Under the pieces are notes generated by a model. It ran no database searches. It saw nothing but the letters and a program-made list of their open reading frames with translations, and had not been told where the DNA came from. This document shows, piece by piece, positions 1-11,256 of a DNA stretch of 64,000 nt (position 1 is its first letter; every line of letters starts with the position of its first letter). The translations under genes were made by a program, and so were the position numbers. The DNA lies in the NCBI GenBank assembly GCA_030745835.1, contig JASLNU010000139.1, positions 1-64,000 on the forward strand, given 5' to 3'. This DNA is from GCA-2687515 sp002687515. GTDB lineage: Bacteria > Pseudomonadota > Alphaproteobacteria > Rhodospirillales > UBA2165.

Positions 1-122
1 CGATTTACGCGCGCACCGCGGCCTATGGACATTTCGGCCGCCACCCGGACCCGGACGGCGGCTTTTCGTGGGAAAAGACCGATATCGCCGACGACCTCAA
101 AACCGCCCTCAACGGAAGTTGA
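1..122 (+). CDS. metK: S-adenosylmethionine synthetase, C-terminal end only
   Basis: The window opens inside a gene. Reading from base 3, the last 39 codons encode a tail with YGHFGR and FSWEKTD before a TGA at 120-122. These are conserved near the C-terminus of methionine adenosyltransferase, which makes S-adenosylmethionine from methionine and ATP. The N-terminal and catalytic parts lie outside the window. The stop overlaps the probable TTG start of trmB, so the two genes look translationally coupled. The pairing makes sense because TrmB consumes S-adenosylmethionine. Identification rests on a short segment, but the motif is characteristic. Confidence 0.85.
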   Translation, partial: IYARTAAYGHFGRHPDPDGGFSWEKTDIADDLKTALNGS

Positions 123-850
123 ACGCGAATTCGGAAAGCGATTGCAAGCGGGCGCCCCGTTTTTACGGCCGGCGCAAGGGCCACCGGCTGAGAGCGGGCC
201 GACGGCGCCTGGCCGAGGAAACATTGCCCCGGCTGCGCTTGCCGGCCTCCCTGCCGGGCGATCTTATCGGCCTGTTTCCCGGACAGGTTTCCGATGTTTG
301 GATGGAAATCGGGTTCGGCGGCGGCGAACACCTGATCCATCAGGCGGAAACACATCCCGATATCGGGTTCATCGGGTGCGAGCCGTTTATCAACGGCGTC
401 GCGCGCCTGCTGGCCGAGGCCGAGCAACGGGGGCTCGGCAACATCCGCGTGCATGACGACGATGCCCGGCCGCTGCTGCCGCGCATGCCGGCCGCCTCCG
501 TCGGCCGGGTTTTTTTGCTGTTTTCCGATCCTTGGCCCAAGTCGCGCCATCACAAGCGGCGTTTCGTCAACGGTGAAACCCTCGATCAACTGGCCCGCAT
601 CCTGAAACCCGGCGCCGAGTTCCGGTTTGCCTCCGACGATGCCGGTTATGTCCGCTGGACCCTGGCGGCGGTCTTGGCGCACCCTGATTTTCAATGGACC
701 GCGGCCGGACCGGTAGACTGGCGGAACCGTTCCGATGACGCGATTCCAACCCGTTACGAAATGAAAGCCTCGGCCGCCGGGCGGCAATGCATCCATTTGT
801 GCTTTAATCGAAAAGACCGGGACCGCGCGGATTCAACGAAAAAAGCTTGA
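119..850 (+). CDS. trmB: tRNA (guanine-N7-)-methyltransferase
   Basis: TrmB methylates N7 of G46 in the variable loop of tRNAs, using S-adenosylmethionine. The protein shows the SAM-binding glycine motif EIGFGGGEH near residues 63-71 and the signature DPWPKSRHHKRRF near 137-149, both typical of the family. The frame is open upstream to 68, but that part overlaps metK and looks non-coding. I chose the TTG at 119, which overlaps the metK stop (TTGA) and gives 243 residues with a basic N-terminal extension common in alphaproteobacteria. There is no clear ribosome site, so the start is uncertain while the function is not. Confidence 0.88.
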   Translation: MNANSESDCKRAPRFYGRRKGHRLRAGRRRLAEETLPRLRLPASLPGDLIGLFPGQVSDVWMEIGFGGGEHLIHQAETHPDIGFIGCEPFINGVARLLAEAEQRGLGNIRVHDDDARPLLPRMPAASVGRVFLLFSDPWPKSRHHKRRFVNGETLDQLARILKPGAEFRFASDDAGYVRWTLAAVLAHPDFQWTAAGPVDWRNRSDDAIPTRYEMKASAAGRQCIHLCFNRKDRDRADSTKKA

Positions 851-918
851 AATTAGCCGCAAAGTGTTGATTATAGGGCCTCATTCTTGGATTAGCCGTT
901 TTAGATGGCGCTCTAAGA

Positions 919-942
919 GTGGGCCTGGGGCCCACTTTTTTT
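919..942 (+). terminator. Intrinsic terminator ahead of rimP, possible leader attenuator
   Basis: GTGGGCC (919-925) pairs perfectly with GGCCCAC (929-935) across a 3-base loop and is followed at once by seven T (936-942). This is a textbook Rho-independent terminator. It lies 69 bases after the trmB stop and 100 bases before rimP. It may simply end metK-trmB. Structured rimP leaders with a terminator are also known in proteobacteria, so it could instead sit inside the leader of the rimP-nusA operon and act as an attenuator. Confidence 0.8.
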
Positions 943-1041
943 GTTTGTGGGCCCCGCATGCGGGCCGTGAAACCGCCCGGATCGGGGTGTTTCGGCACCG
1001 GCGACCGGGTTCCTAACTAACGTAAGCTGCTTATAGAGATC

Positions 1042-1530
1042 ATGCAGAAGGAAGAGCGCATCGAAACGCTGATCGAGCCGGTGCTCGGCGCCATGGGCTA
1101 CGAGCTGGTGCGTGTTCAGCTTTCCGGCGAATCCAGCGCCACCTTGCAGGTGATGGCCGAACGCACGGACCGGGCGGCGATGACCGTCGATGATTGTTCC
1201 AAGATCAGCCGGGAAATATCCGCTATCCTGGATGTCGATGATCCCATCGATGGTTCTTATGCGCTGGAGGTCAGCTCTCCCGGTATCGATCGTCCGCTGG
1301 TGAAGCTGGCCGATTTCGAACGCTTCGCCGGGTTCGATGCACGCATCGATCTCAACAAGGACATGTCCGGTCAACGCCGGTTTCGAGGGCGCCTTGAAGG
1401 CGTTGCCGGCGATCTGGTCGAACTGCAAAACGGGGATCAACGGTATCGCCTGCGGTTCGATGAAATCCGACGGGCGAAACTGCTTTTAACAGATGAATTA
1501 TTGGCGGCCACCGCCGTATCTGAGGAATAG
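1042..1530 (+). CDS. rimP: Ribosome maturation factor RimP
   Basis: RimP helps mature the 30S subunit. This 162-residue protein starts MQKEERIETLIEPVLGAMG and carries the family segment LEVSSPGIDRPL near residues 75-86, followed by a C-terminal Sm-like beta domain. Length is normal. It is the first gene of the operon rimP-nusA-ylxR-infB-rbfA-truB, whose order is strongly conserved in bacteria, and nusA begins only 11 bases after its stop. No strong Shine-Dalgarno precedes the ATG. Expression is probably governed by the upstream leader and terminator. Confidence 0.95.
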   Translation: MQKEERIETLIEPVLGAMGYELVRVQLSGESSATLQVMAERTDRAAMTVDDCSKISREISAILDVDDPIDGSYALEVSSPGIDRPLVKLADFERFAGFDARIDLNKDMSGQRRFRGRLEGVAGDLVELQNGDQRYRLRFDEIRRAKLLLTDELLAATAVSEE

Positions 1531-1541
1531 GTTGTTCAATC

Positions 1542-3194
1542 ATGGATACCAATATCGAATCGAGCACGAATTTCACCCATCCCGAACTGATCATGGTTGC
1601 CGATACGGTTGCCCGTGAGAAAGGCATCGAACGCGAGGAAGTGTTCGATGCCATGGAACAGGCTATCCAGAAGGCGGGGCGCTCGAAATATGGGCACGAG
1701 CATGACATCCGCGCCGAGATCGACCGCAAGTCGGGCGAGATTAAGCTGGCGCGCTATCTCGAAGTTGCCGAGGAAATCGAAAACGAGGCGACGCAGATAA
1801 CGCTGGAGACGGCGCGCGCCCGCAAAGCCGACGCCGAGGTCGGAGAATTTCTGGTTGATCCGCTGCCACCCATCGATTTTGGGCGCATCGCGGCGCAGAC
1901 GGCGAAGCAGGTGATTGTGCAAAAAGTCCGCGAGGCCGAGCGTGCCCGTCAGTACCTGGAATTCAAGGATCGCATCGGCGAGGTCGTCAACGGCATGGTC
2001 AAGCGCATCGAGTTCGGCAACGTAATTGTCGATCTCGGCGGCCGCGCCGAGGGTATTATCCGCCGCGACGAAACCATCCCGCGCGAGCATTTTTCCAATG
2101 GCGATCGCGTGCGCTCCTATATTTACGACGTACGCGAGGAATTGCGCGGCCCGCAAATATTCCTGTCGCGCAGCCACCCGCAATTCATGGCCCGCCTGTT
2201 TACCCAGGAAGTGCCCGAAATATACGATGGTATTATCGAGATCAATTCGGTGGCCCGTGACCCGGGCAGCCGCGCCAAGATCGCCGTCACCTCGTCGGAC
2301 AGCGGCATCGATCCGGTCGGCGCCTGTGTCGGCATGCGCGGCTCGCGGGTGCAGGCGGTGGTGGCTGAATTGCAAGGCGAAAAAATCGACATTATTCAAT
2401 TTTCGCCGGACCACGCGACATTTATCGTCAACGCCCTGGCACCGGCCGAGGTGACCAAGGTGGTGTTGGACGAGGAAGCCAATCGCATCGAGGTGGTGGT
2501 GCCCGATGACCAGCTCAGTCTGGCCATCGGACGGCGCGGCCAGAACGTGCGCCTGGCGTCCCAGTTGAGCGGCTGGGATATCGATATCTTGACCGAAGCC
2601 GAGGAATCTGACCGCCGGATCGAGGAATTCAAGACGCGTTCGCAGCTGTTTATCGACTGCCTGGATGTGGACGAGGTCATCGCCCAGTTGCTGGTGACGG
2701 AAGGTTTTTCGACCATCGAGGAAGTCGCCTTCGTACCCATCGAGGAGCTGTCCGGCATCGAGGGCTTTGACGAAGATGTCGCCACTGAATTGCGCGAACG
2801 CGGCCGCAATTTCCTCGAGGCGCGCGATGCCGAACTGACCGAACTGCGCAAGGAAGCAGGCGTTACCGACGAGGTTGCCGGGATCGAGGAATTGTCGCCG
2901 GAAATGCTGGTGGCGCTGGGTGAAGCCGGGGTCAAGAGCCTGGATGACCTGGCCGATCTGGCGGCCGACGAACTGACCAGCCCCGAAGACGGGAAGCTGA
3001 AGGAATTCGGCCTGTCGATGGAGACCGCTAATGAAATCATCATGGCGGCGCGCGCACATTGGTTTGAAGATGAAGACCAGGCGGCTGCCGGCGCCGAGGC
3101 GGAAGCCGGTGCCGCGGGCGAAGGCGAACAAGCGCCGGAAGCCGGGGAAGAGAAGCCCGAGGAGGCGCCCGGGAAGGCCGAAGACGAAAGCTGA
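1542..3194 (+). CDS. nusA: Transcription termination/antitermination factor NusA
   Basis: NusA binds RNA polymerase and nascent RNA and modulates pausing, termination and antitermination. The 550 residues show the N-terminal polymerase-binding domain (about 1-125), an S1 domain (about 135-200), two KH domains (about 205-345, with LSLAIGRRGQNVRLASQLSG at the second) and helix-hairpin-helix repeats (about 370-500, e.g. EGFSTIEEVAFVPIEELSGI). The last 40 residues are a low-complexity Ala/Glu tail of the kind seen in alphaproteobacterial NusA. It lies between rimP and ylxR as expected. A 31-base gap separates it from ylxR. Confidence 0.97.
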   Translation: MDTNIESSTNFTHPELIMVADTVAREKGIEREEVFDAMEQAIQKAGRSKYGHEHDIRAEIDRKSGEIKLARYLEVAEEIENEATQITLETARARKADAEVGEFLVDPLPPIDFGRIAAQTAKQVIVQKVREAERARQYLEFKDRIGEVVNGMVKRIEFGNVIVDLGGRAEGIIRRDETIPREHFSNGDRVRSYIYDVREELRGPQIFLSRSHPQFMARLFTQEVPEIYDGIIEINSVARDPGSRAKIAVTSSDSGIDPVGACVGMRGSRVQAVVAELQGEKIDIIQFSPDHATFIVNALAPAEVTKVVLDEEANRIEVVVPDDQLSLAIGRRGQNVRLASQLSGWDIDILTEAEESDRRIEEFKTRSQLFIDCLDVDEVIAQLLVTEGFSTIEEVAFVPIEELSGIEGFDEDVATELRERGRNFLEARDAELTELRKEAGVTDEVAGIEELSPEMLVALGEAGVKSLDDLADLAADELTSPEDGKLKEFGLSMETANEIIMAARAHWFEDEDQAAAGAEAEAGAAGEGEQAPEAGEEKPEEAPGKAEDES

Positions 3195-3225
3195 CGGAAG
3201 CCGCGCCCAGGCGTGATCGTTTGCG

Positions 3226-3840
3226 ATGAATGATTGGATTATGGTGAAAAACAAGACCAACCTGAGAAAATGTCTCTTGACCGGCGAGTCCCTGCCCAGG
3301 GATCTGCTGATCAGGTTCGTCGTCGACCCCGAGGGTGTCGTCGTTCCCGATGTCGAGGGGAAGCTGCCGGGCCGGGGTTTGTGGATGCGCGCCGAGGCGG
3401 GTATGATACGCGCCGCCTGTGCCAAGGATGTGTTTTCGAGGGCGGCGCGATGCAAAGTCCGCGCGCCGGCCGATCTGGCCGATCAGGCGGAACTGATGTT
3501 ACGCCGGCGTTGCCTCGACTTGATCGGTCTTGCCAAGCGGGCGGGCGAATTGGTGGGCGGGTACCAACAGGTACGCGCCCATCTGCGCGCCGAGGACGCC
3601 GGCGTTCTTTTGGCGGCACGCGATGGCGCCGTGGACGGCCGCGCGAAAGTGCGCGCCTTGGCGCCGACGGCGCCGCTTGTGGATCTGTTCGATGGCACCG
3701 AATTGGGCCGTGCCGTCGGGCGCGATAGGCTTGTTCACGCAGTTGTGGACAAGGGTAGGCTGGCCGAACGGATTTGCCGGGAAACTGGCCGTCTTTCCGG
3801 ATTGGCCAGGGAAGATCGGGCTCGCCGGCTCGCCGGTTGA
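3226..3840 (+). CDS. ylxR: YlxR-family RNA-binding protein with L7Ae-like C-terminal domain
   Basis: The N-terminal part (about 7-80) is a YlxR/DUF448 domain with RKCLLTGESLPRDLLIRFV and the GRGLWM segment. The C-terminal part (about 85-180) looks like an L7Ae/L30e-type RNA-binding fold (LDLIGLAKRAGELVGGYQQV). YlxR alone is about 90 residues in Firmicutes. The longer two-domain form is usual in alphaproteobacteria. In Gram-positive bacteria a YlxR homologue modulates RNase P, but the role here is inferred only as RNA binding. The start could be ATG 3226 or ATG 3241; neither has a strong ribosome site. Confidence 0.88.
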   Translation: MNDWIMVKNKTNLRKCLLTGESLPRDLLIRFVVDPEGVVVPDVEGKLPGRGLWMRAEAGMIRAACAKDVFSRAARCKVRAPADLADQAELMLRRRCLDLIGLAKRAGELVGGYQQVRAHLRAEDAGVLLAARDGAVDGRAKVRALAPTAPLVDLFDGTELGRAVGRDRLVHAVVDKGRLAERICRETGRLSGLAREDRARRLAG

Positions 3841-3899
3841 GCCCGGCTCGCCCCTGAAGGCGCATTGGGGCGGATTTGTACGGAAGAAAGAATGAAGCG

Positions 3900-6464
<2,565 letters not shown>

Positions 6465-6564
6465 TACGGTCTGACGGCGGCCGGGAATTATTCGGCGGTG
6501 GGCCGTGCAACGTTTCCCAGTGGAAGCAGGCCATCCGGTTTCGGCAATATATCCAGGTGAAATT

Positions 6565-6984
6565 ATGGCAAAACGAGGCGCTAGAACGCCAAGCCAAAGA
6601 CAATTACGGGTCGGCGAACAGGTGCGCCACGCCATTGCCAGCGTGATCGAGCGCGGCGAATTGCGCGATCCGGATCTCGATTGCATTTCGATAACGGTGA
6701 CCGAGGTGCGGCTCAGCCCGGATCTTCGCAATGCCGCCATTTTTGTGGTTCCGCTGGGCGGCGGAGACGCGGCGGATATTTTGCCGCCGCTGAGGCGGGC
6801 GGCGCCATTTCTGCGCCGCCGCGTGTCCGAGATGGTTCACCTGAAATACGTGCCCGAACTGAAATTCGAGGCCGATCTGTCGTTTGATTACGCCGACCGC
6901 ATTCAGCGCACTTTGGATCAGCTTGGGCTTCCGGACGCGGCTGCAATGGGCGGCAGCGAAAAGGACGAAGAACATGGGCCGTAG
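6565..6984 (+). CDS. rbfA: 30S ribosome-binding factor RbfA
   Basis: RbfA is a cold-shock-associated KH-like factor for late 30S maturation and 16S 5'-end processing. The 139-residue product starts MAKRGARTPSQRQLRVGEQV at ATG 6565, preceded by AGGTGA at suitable distance. A longer reading from 6505 is possible but unlikely. Conserved segments include the ITVTEVRLSPDLRNAAIFV strand-helix and the C-terminal VPELKFEADLSFDYADRI. The end overlaps truB by 11 bases, suggesting coupled translation. Confidence 0.95.
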   Translation: MAKRGARTPSQRQLRVGEQVRHAIASVIERGELRDPDLDCISITVTEVRLSPDLRNAAIFVVPLGGGDAADILPPLRRAAPFLRRRVSEMVHLKYVPELKFEADLSFDYADRIQRTLDQLGLPDAAAMGGSEKDEEHGP

Positions 6985-7900
6985 ACGCCGTGGCCAGGCG
7001 ATCCATGGCTGGCTGGTGATCGACAAGGCGGCGGGCATGACCTCGGCCGCTGTCGTCAACCGGGCCAGGCACTTTCTGAACGCCGCCAAGGTCGGGCACG
7101 GCGGCACATTGGATCCGCTGGCCACCGGCGTCTTGCCGCTGGCATTCGGCGAGGCGACAAAAACCATGTCCTATTTGATGGATGGCGTCAAAAGCTACCG
7201 CTTCACCATAGGTTGGGGCGAAGCACGCGATACCGACGATGCCGACGGCGAGGTGGTCGCAACCTCTGATGTCCGGCCCGCCGCCGCCGCCATCGAAGCT
7301 GCCTTGCCACGGTTTGTCGGCGAGATCGAACAGATACCGCCAGACTATTCCGCCGTGAAGGTGGATGGCGCGCGCGCCTATGCCCTGGCCCGCGACAAAA
7401 AGGAGTTGGCGCTGCAACCGCGCACGATCCGCATCGATGCGTTCCGGCTTGTCGGCCGCCCCGATGCCGATCATGCGGTATTCGAGGTGACCAGCGGCAA
7501 GGGCGCCTACATGCGCAGCCTGGCGCGCGATCTTGCCAAGGTTTTGGGAACTCATGGCCATGTCTCGGCGCTACGCCGGACACGCCTCGGACCGTTTACC
7601 GAAGATCATGCGATTTCCCTGGATAAGTTGGAACGGTTAGGGCATAGTGCGCCCGCCGCAGAATATCTGCTGCCGGTCGAGACCGCGCTGGACGACATCC
7701 CGGCGCTGGCCCTGACCGAGGACGAAGCCCGCCGAATACAGTGCGGACAAGCTGTTTCCGCATTGAAGGTGGCCAAGCGATCCCCCCTCAAACAAATTGG
7801 TCAAGGCGCTGTTATTTGCGCAATGGCGGAGGGAAAGCCGGTTGCGTTGGCCCGTTTCGAAGGCGGCGAAATTCGTCCATTCCGTGTTTTAAACTTTTAG
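6974..7900 (+). CDS. truB: tRNA pseudouridine(55) synthase TruB
   Basis: TruB converts U55 of the tRNA T-arm to pseudouridine. The catalytic aspartate lies in GHGGTLDPLATGVLPLAFGE (near residue 45), and the segment KGAYMRSLARDLAK near residue 180 is also typical. A PUA-like C-terminal region follows. The ATG at 6974 (MGRRRRGQAIHGWL) gives 308 residues, a normal length; the open frame upstream lies inside rbfA. rpsO follows after 14 bases, so truB and rpsO are probably co-transcribed. Confidence 0.95.
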   Translation: MGRRRRGQAIHGWLVIDKAAGMTSAAVVNRARHFLNAAKVGHGGTLDPLATGVLPLAFGEATKTMSYLMDGVKSYRFTIGWGEARDTDDADGEVVATSDVRPAAAAIEAALPRFVGEIEQIPPDYSAVKVDGARAYALARDKKELALQPRTIRIDAFRLVGRPDADHAVFEVTSGKGAYMRSLARDLAKVLGTHGHVSALRRTRLGPFTEDHAISLDKLERLGHSAPAAEYLLPVETALDDIPALALTEDEARRIQCGQAVSALKVAKRSPLKQIGQGAVICAMAEGKPVALARFEGGEIRPFRVLNF

Positions 7901-7914
7901 CAATGGAGTAGATG

Positions 7915-8184
7915 ATGTCGATTACGCCTGAACGTAAACAGGAATTGATTGCCGAGTATGCGACCAAGCCGGGCGACACCGGCTCGCCGGAAGTGCAAGT
8001 TGCAATTTTGTCTGAGCGCATCAATAACCTGACTGAACACCTTAAGGAACACAAAAAAGATTACCATTCCCGGCGCGGCCTGTTGATGATGGTCGGTCAA
8101 CGCCGGCGGCTGCTCGACTATGTTCAAGGAAAGAAAGCCGAGCGCTACCAAGGCCTGATCGAGCGGCTCGGGCTGCGGCGCTAG
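7915..8184 (+). CDS. rpsO: 30S ribosomal protein S15
   Basis: S15 binds the central domain of 16S rRNA early in 30S assembly. The 89-residue product starts MSITPERKQELIAEYA and contains the family pattern GDTGSPEVQVAILSERINNL and the C-terminal RRRLLDYVQGKKAERYQ. Tandem ATGs occur at 7912 and 7915. The second matches the usual family start and sits six bases after GGAG. In many bacteria S15 represses its own translation and shares transcripts with pnp; here 208 bases separate rpsO from pnp. Confidence 0.97.
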   Translation: MSITPERKQELIAEYATKPGDTGSPEVQVAILSERINNLTEHLKEHKKDYHSRRGLLMMVGQRRRLLDYVQGKKAERYQGLIERLGLRR

Positions 8185-8392
8185 ACACCGGAGCCCGGTT
8201 TTGCCGTTGCCGGCGCAAAATTGCGCGGGCCGGGGCATGAAGCTGGATCAAAACCCGCAATGTCAGATGTGAGAAAGTTTGAACGCGACAAATGGCCCAA
8301 TCGTGGGCAAGGCGCGAAATCGGTCGCCCATGAGGGGTATGAGCCGCAGCGCGCCAGCGGGGTTCTGAACGAAAGAATGAAGGAAGAGAGAT

Positions 8393-10525
8393 ATGTTTAA
8401 CGAATACCAGAAACAAATTGAATGGGGCGGACGGACGCTGGTCCTGGAAACCGGCAAGATCGCCCGCCAGGCCGACGGCGCCGTCATGGCGACCCTCGGC
8501 GAAACCAAAGTACTGTGCACCGCGGTCGGCGAGAATACGCCAAGGCCCGGTATCGATTTTTTCCCTTTGACGGTTAACTATCAGGAAAAGACTTTTGCCG
8601 CCGGCAAGATTCCCGGAGGCTTCTTCAAGCGCGAGGGACGGCCAAGTGAAAAGGAAACCCTGACATCGCGGCTAATTGACCGGCCGATCAGGCCATTGTT
8701 CGCCGACGGCTACAAAAACGAAACGCAAGTCATCTGCACGGTGCTCGCCCACGATATAGAAAACGATCCCGATATCGTTGCCCTGGTGGGCGCATCGGCG
8801 GCATTGACCATTTCCGGGATTCCGTTCCTGGGGCCGATCGGCGCCTCCAGGGTCGGATATATCGATGGCAACTACATCTTGAATCCGACCGTCGAGGAGC
8901 AGGAAAGTTCGGCCCTGAACCTGATCGTGGCCGGCACCCGCGAAGGTGTGTTGATGGTTGAATCGGAAGCCAACGAGTTGAGCGAGGAGGTCATGCTTGG
9001 CGCCGTCATGTTCGGACATGAGGCAAATCAGGACGTCATCAAGGCGATCATCGAGCTGGCCGAAGCCTGCGCCAAGGAACCGAGGGATATTCCGCCGCCA
9101 CCGGATTATGTGGATGCGGTCAATAACCGCGTTAAGGAGCTGGCGGAATCCGATTTGCGCACCGCTTATACCGAAACCGTGAAATCGGTGCGCCAGGATA
9201 AAATCGCCGAGGTAAAGGACAAGGTGCTGGCGGCTTACGAAGGCGATGAAGACATCGAGGCCGGCGCTGTTTCCGGTGCTTTCAAGAATCTTGAAAAGGA
9301 AATTGTGCGCCGCGATATTCTGAATACCGGAAAACGGATCGACGGCCGCGATACCTCGACGGTTCGGCCCATCGTCTGCGAGGTTGGCTTGGTGCCGCGC
9401 GCCCACGGAAGCGCCCTCTTTACCCGCGGCGAAACCCAGGCGCTGGTGGTTACCACGCTCGGTACCGGCCAGGACGAGCAGATTATCGATGCGCTCGACG
9501 GCGATTACCGCGAGCATTTTCTGCTGCACTATAATTTTCCGCCTTATTCGGTTGGCGAAGCCAGCTTTCTGCGCTCACCGGGGCGCCGCGAAATCGGCCA
9601 CGGAAAGCTGGCTTGGCGGGCGGTCCATCCGTTGCTGCCGGAAAAGGAAGAATTTCCTTATACCATGCGTGTCGTATCGGAAATCACCGAATCCAACGGC
9701 TCGTCCTCAATGGCGACCGTATGCGGAAGCTCGCTCTCGATGATGGATGCGGGCGTGCCTATCTCCCGGCCCGTAGCCGGCATTGCCATGGGCTTGATCA
9801 AGGAAGACGATTCCTTTGCCGTTCTTTCCGATATCCTCGGCGATGAAGATCATCTCGGCGACATGGATTTCAAGGTTGCCGGAACCAAGGACGGCATCAC
9901 CGCGCTGCAAATGGATATTAAGATTACCTCGATCACCAAGGATATCATGGAGGTGGCGCTCGGTCAGGCGCGGGACGGGCGCTTGCACATCCTGGGCGAA
10001 ATGGAAAAAGTGATCTCCAACAGCCGCGAATCGGTCAGCGACAACGCGCCCCGAATTACGGTGATCACCATCAACAAGGACAAGATCCGCGAAGTGATTG
10101 GCCCGGGTGGCAAGATTATCCGCGAGATATGCGAGACCACGGGCGCCAAGATCGATATCGAGGATGACGGCACCATCAAGGTCGCCGCCGTTGACGAAAA
10201 CGCATCCAGCGAAGCGATTGCCATGATCAACGCCATCGTCGCCGAGCCCGAGGTTGGCGTGATTTACAGCGGCACCGTCGTCAAAACGGTTGATTTCGGC
10301 GCCTTCGTCAATTTCATGGGCAGCCGGGATGGGCTCGTGCATATCTCAGAGCTGAAACCGGAACGCGTCGAGAAAACCACCGATGTGATCAATGTCGGCG
10401 ATAAAATCAAAGTGAAACTGATCGGCATCGACGACCGGGGCAAGGTGAAGCTGTCCATGAAGTCTGTCGATCAAGACACCGGCGAAGATATTTCGCATAA
10501 ATTCGATAAGAAAAAAGCAAGTTAA
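8393..10525 (+). CDS. pnp: Polyribonucleotide nucleotidyltransferase (PNPase)
   Basis: PNPase is a phosphorolytic 3'-5' exoribonuclease and degradosome component. The 710 residues show two RNase PH domains (about 10-240 and 315-550), then a KH domain (IREVIGPGGKIIREICETTG, near 565-584) and a C-terminal S1 domain (GVIYSGTVVKTVDFGAFVNF, from about 622). Length and order are standard. A purine-rich GGAAGAGAG ribosome site precedes the ATG. The 208-base leader after rpsO is long enough for the RNase III-type autoregulation known for pnp elsewhere, but no specific structure was proven. Confidence 0.97.
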   Translation: MFNEYQKQIEWGGRTLVLETGKIARQADGAVMATLGETKVLCTAVGENTPRPGIDFFPLTVNYQEKTFAAGKIPGGFFKREGRPSEKETLTSRLIDRPIRPLFADGYKNETQVICTVLAHDIENDPDIVALVGASAALTISGIPFLGPIGASRVGYIDGNYILNPTVEEQESSALNLIVAGTREGVLMVESEANELSEEVMLGAVMFGHEANQDVIKAIIELAEACAKEPRDIPPPPDYVDAVNNRVKELAESDLRTAYTETVKSVRQDKIAEVKDKVLAAYEGDEDIEAGAVSGAFKNLEKEIVRRDILNTGKRIDGRDTSTVRPIVCEVGLVPRAHGSALFTRGETQALVVTTLGTGQDEQIIDALDGDYREHFLLHYNFPPYSVGEASFLRSPGRREIGHGKLAWRAVHPLLPEKEEFPYTMRVVSEITESNGSSSMATVCGSSLSMMDAGVPISRPVAGIAMGLIKEDDSFAVLSDILGDEDHLGDMDFKVAGTKDGITALQMDIKITSITKDIMEVALGQARDGRLHILGEMEKVISNSRESVSDNAPRITVITINKDKIREVIGPGGKIIREICETTGAKIDIEDDGTIKVAAVDENASSEAIAMINAIVAEPEVGVIYSGTVVKTVDFGAFVNFMGSRDGLVHISELKPERVEKTTDVINVGDKIKVKLIGIDDRGKVKLSMKSVDQDTGEDISHKFDKKKAS

Positions 10526-10546
10526 TTCAAGCGCTTGAAGAATTAT

Positions 10547-10590
10547 GGGTCCGCGAATCCCCGACTCGCGGGCCCCCTGATTCGTTTTTT
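10547..10590 (+). terminator. Probable intrinsic terminator after pnp
   Basis: GGGTCCGCGA (10547-10556) pairs with TCGCGGGCCC (10566-10575) with a single G-T wobble and a 9-base loop. Six T follow at 10585-10590 after a short spacer. It closes the rimP-to-pnp transcription unit before fabA. The displaced T-run makes it slightly less than ideal. Confidence 0.65.
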
Positions 10591-10700
10591 CGAATTTCGT
10601 GCCATATATGGTCTATTAACGAGTGGGCGCGGTACCGATATCGCGCTCCGCTCAGTCGCGCGCATTGCCGAGAGACGTATTCTGTAGGTTGGATAAGAAC

Positions 10701-11252
10701 ATGAACCAAGCCGTGGCGCCCGCCGCCGAACTTCCCTTTGGCGAACGGCACAGTTTTGATTTCGATGATTTGCTGGCTTGCGGGCGCGGCGAACTGTTCG
10801 GCCCTGGTAACGCGCAACTGCCGTCGCCGCCGATGCTGATGTTCGACCGAATCCAGAATATCACCGCCGATGGCGGCGCCTACGGCAAGGGGGTTGTCGA
10901 AGCGGAGTTGGATATCCGTCCGGACCTGTGGTTTTTCGACTGCCATTTCCTGGATGATCCGGTGATGCCCGGATGCCTGGGACTGGATGCGCTTTGGCAG
11001 TTGGTGGGCTTCTTTATCGGTTGGTCCGGGGCCCCGGGCCGCGGCCGCGCCCTCGGCGTCGGCGACGTGAAATTCACCGGCCAGGTTCCACCAGAGGCGC
11101 GGTTGGTTGCCTATCATATTGATATTAAGCGCCTGGTGAACCGCCAGGTGGCGCTGGCTTTCGCCGACGGAACCATGTCGGTCGACGGCGAAGTGGTTTA
11201 TCAAACCAGCAACCTGCGTGTCGGTACATTCATTCCCGAAGGGGAAGGTTAG
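10701..11252 (+). CDS. fabA: 3-hydroxydecanoyl-ACP dehydratase/isomerase FabA
   Basis: FabA dehydrates 3-hydroxydecanoyl-ACP and isomerises trans-2- to cis-3-decenoyl-ACP, the branch point to unsaturated fatty acids. The active-site histidine lies in FFDCHFLDDPVMPGCLGLDA, which also contains the catalytic aspartate (GLDA). The ATG at 10701 (MNQAVAPAAEL), after GGATAAG, gives 183 residues; the frame is open 26 codons further upstream without support. fabB starts four bases after its stop. The fabA-fabB pair is the classic anaerobic unsaturated fatty acid route. Confidence 0.95.
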   Translation: MNQAVAPAAELPFGERHSFDFDDLLACGRGELFGPGNAQLPSPPMLMFDRIQNITADGGAYGKGVVEAELDIRPDLWFFDCHFLDDPVMPGCLGLDALWQLVGFFIGWSGAPGRGRALGVGDVKFTGQVPPEARLVAYHIDIKRLVNRQVALAFADGTMSVDGEVVYQTSNLRVGTFIPEGEG

Positions 11253-11256
11253 AGAG

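Noticed and set aside
23..796. Long minus-strand open frame opposite trmB
   Set aside because: It is the shadow of trmB in GC-rich DNA; the plus-strand frame carries conserved methyltransferase motifs.
1536..3455. 639-codon minus-strand frame opposite nusA
   Set aside because: It is antisense to NusA, has a biased composition rich in Leu, Gly, Phe and His, and shows no recognisable domain.
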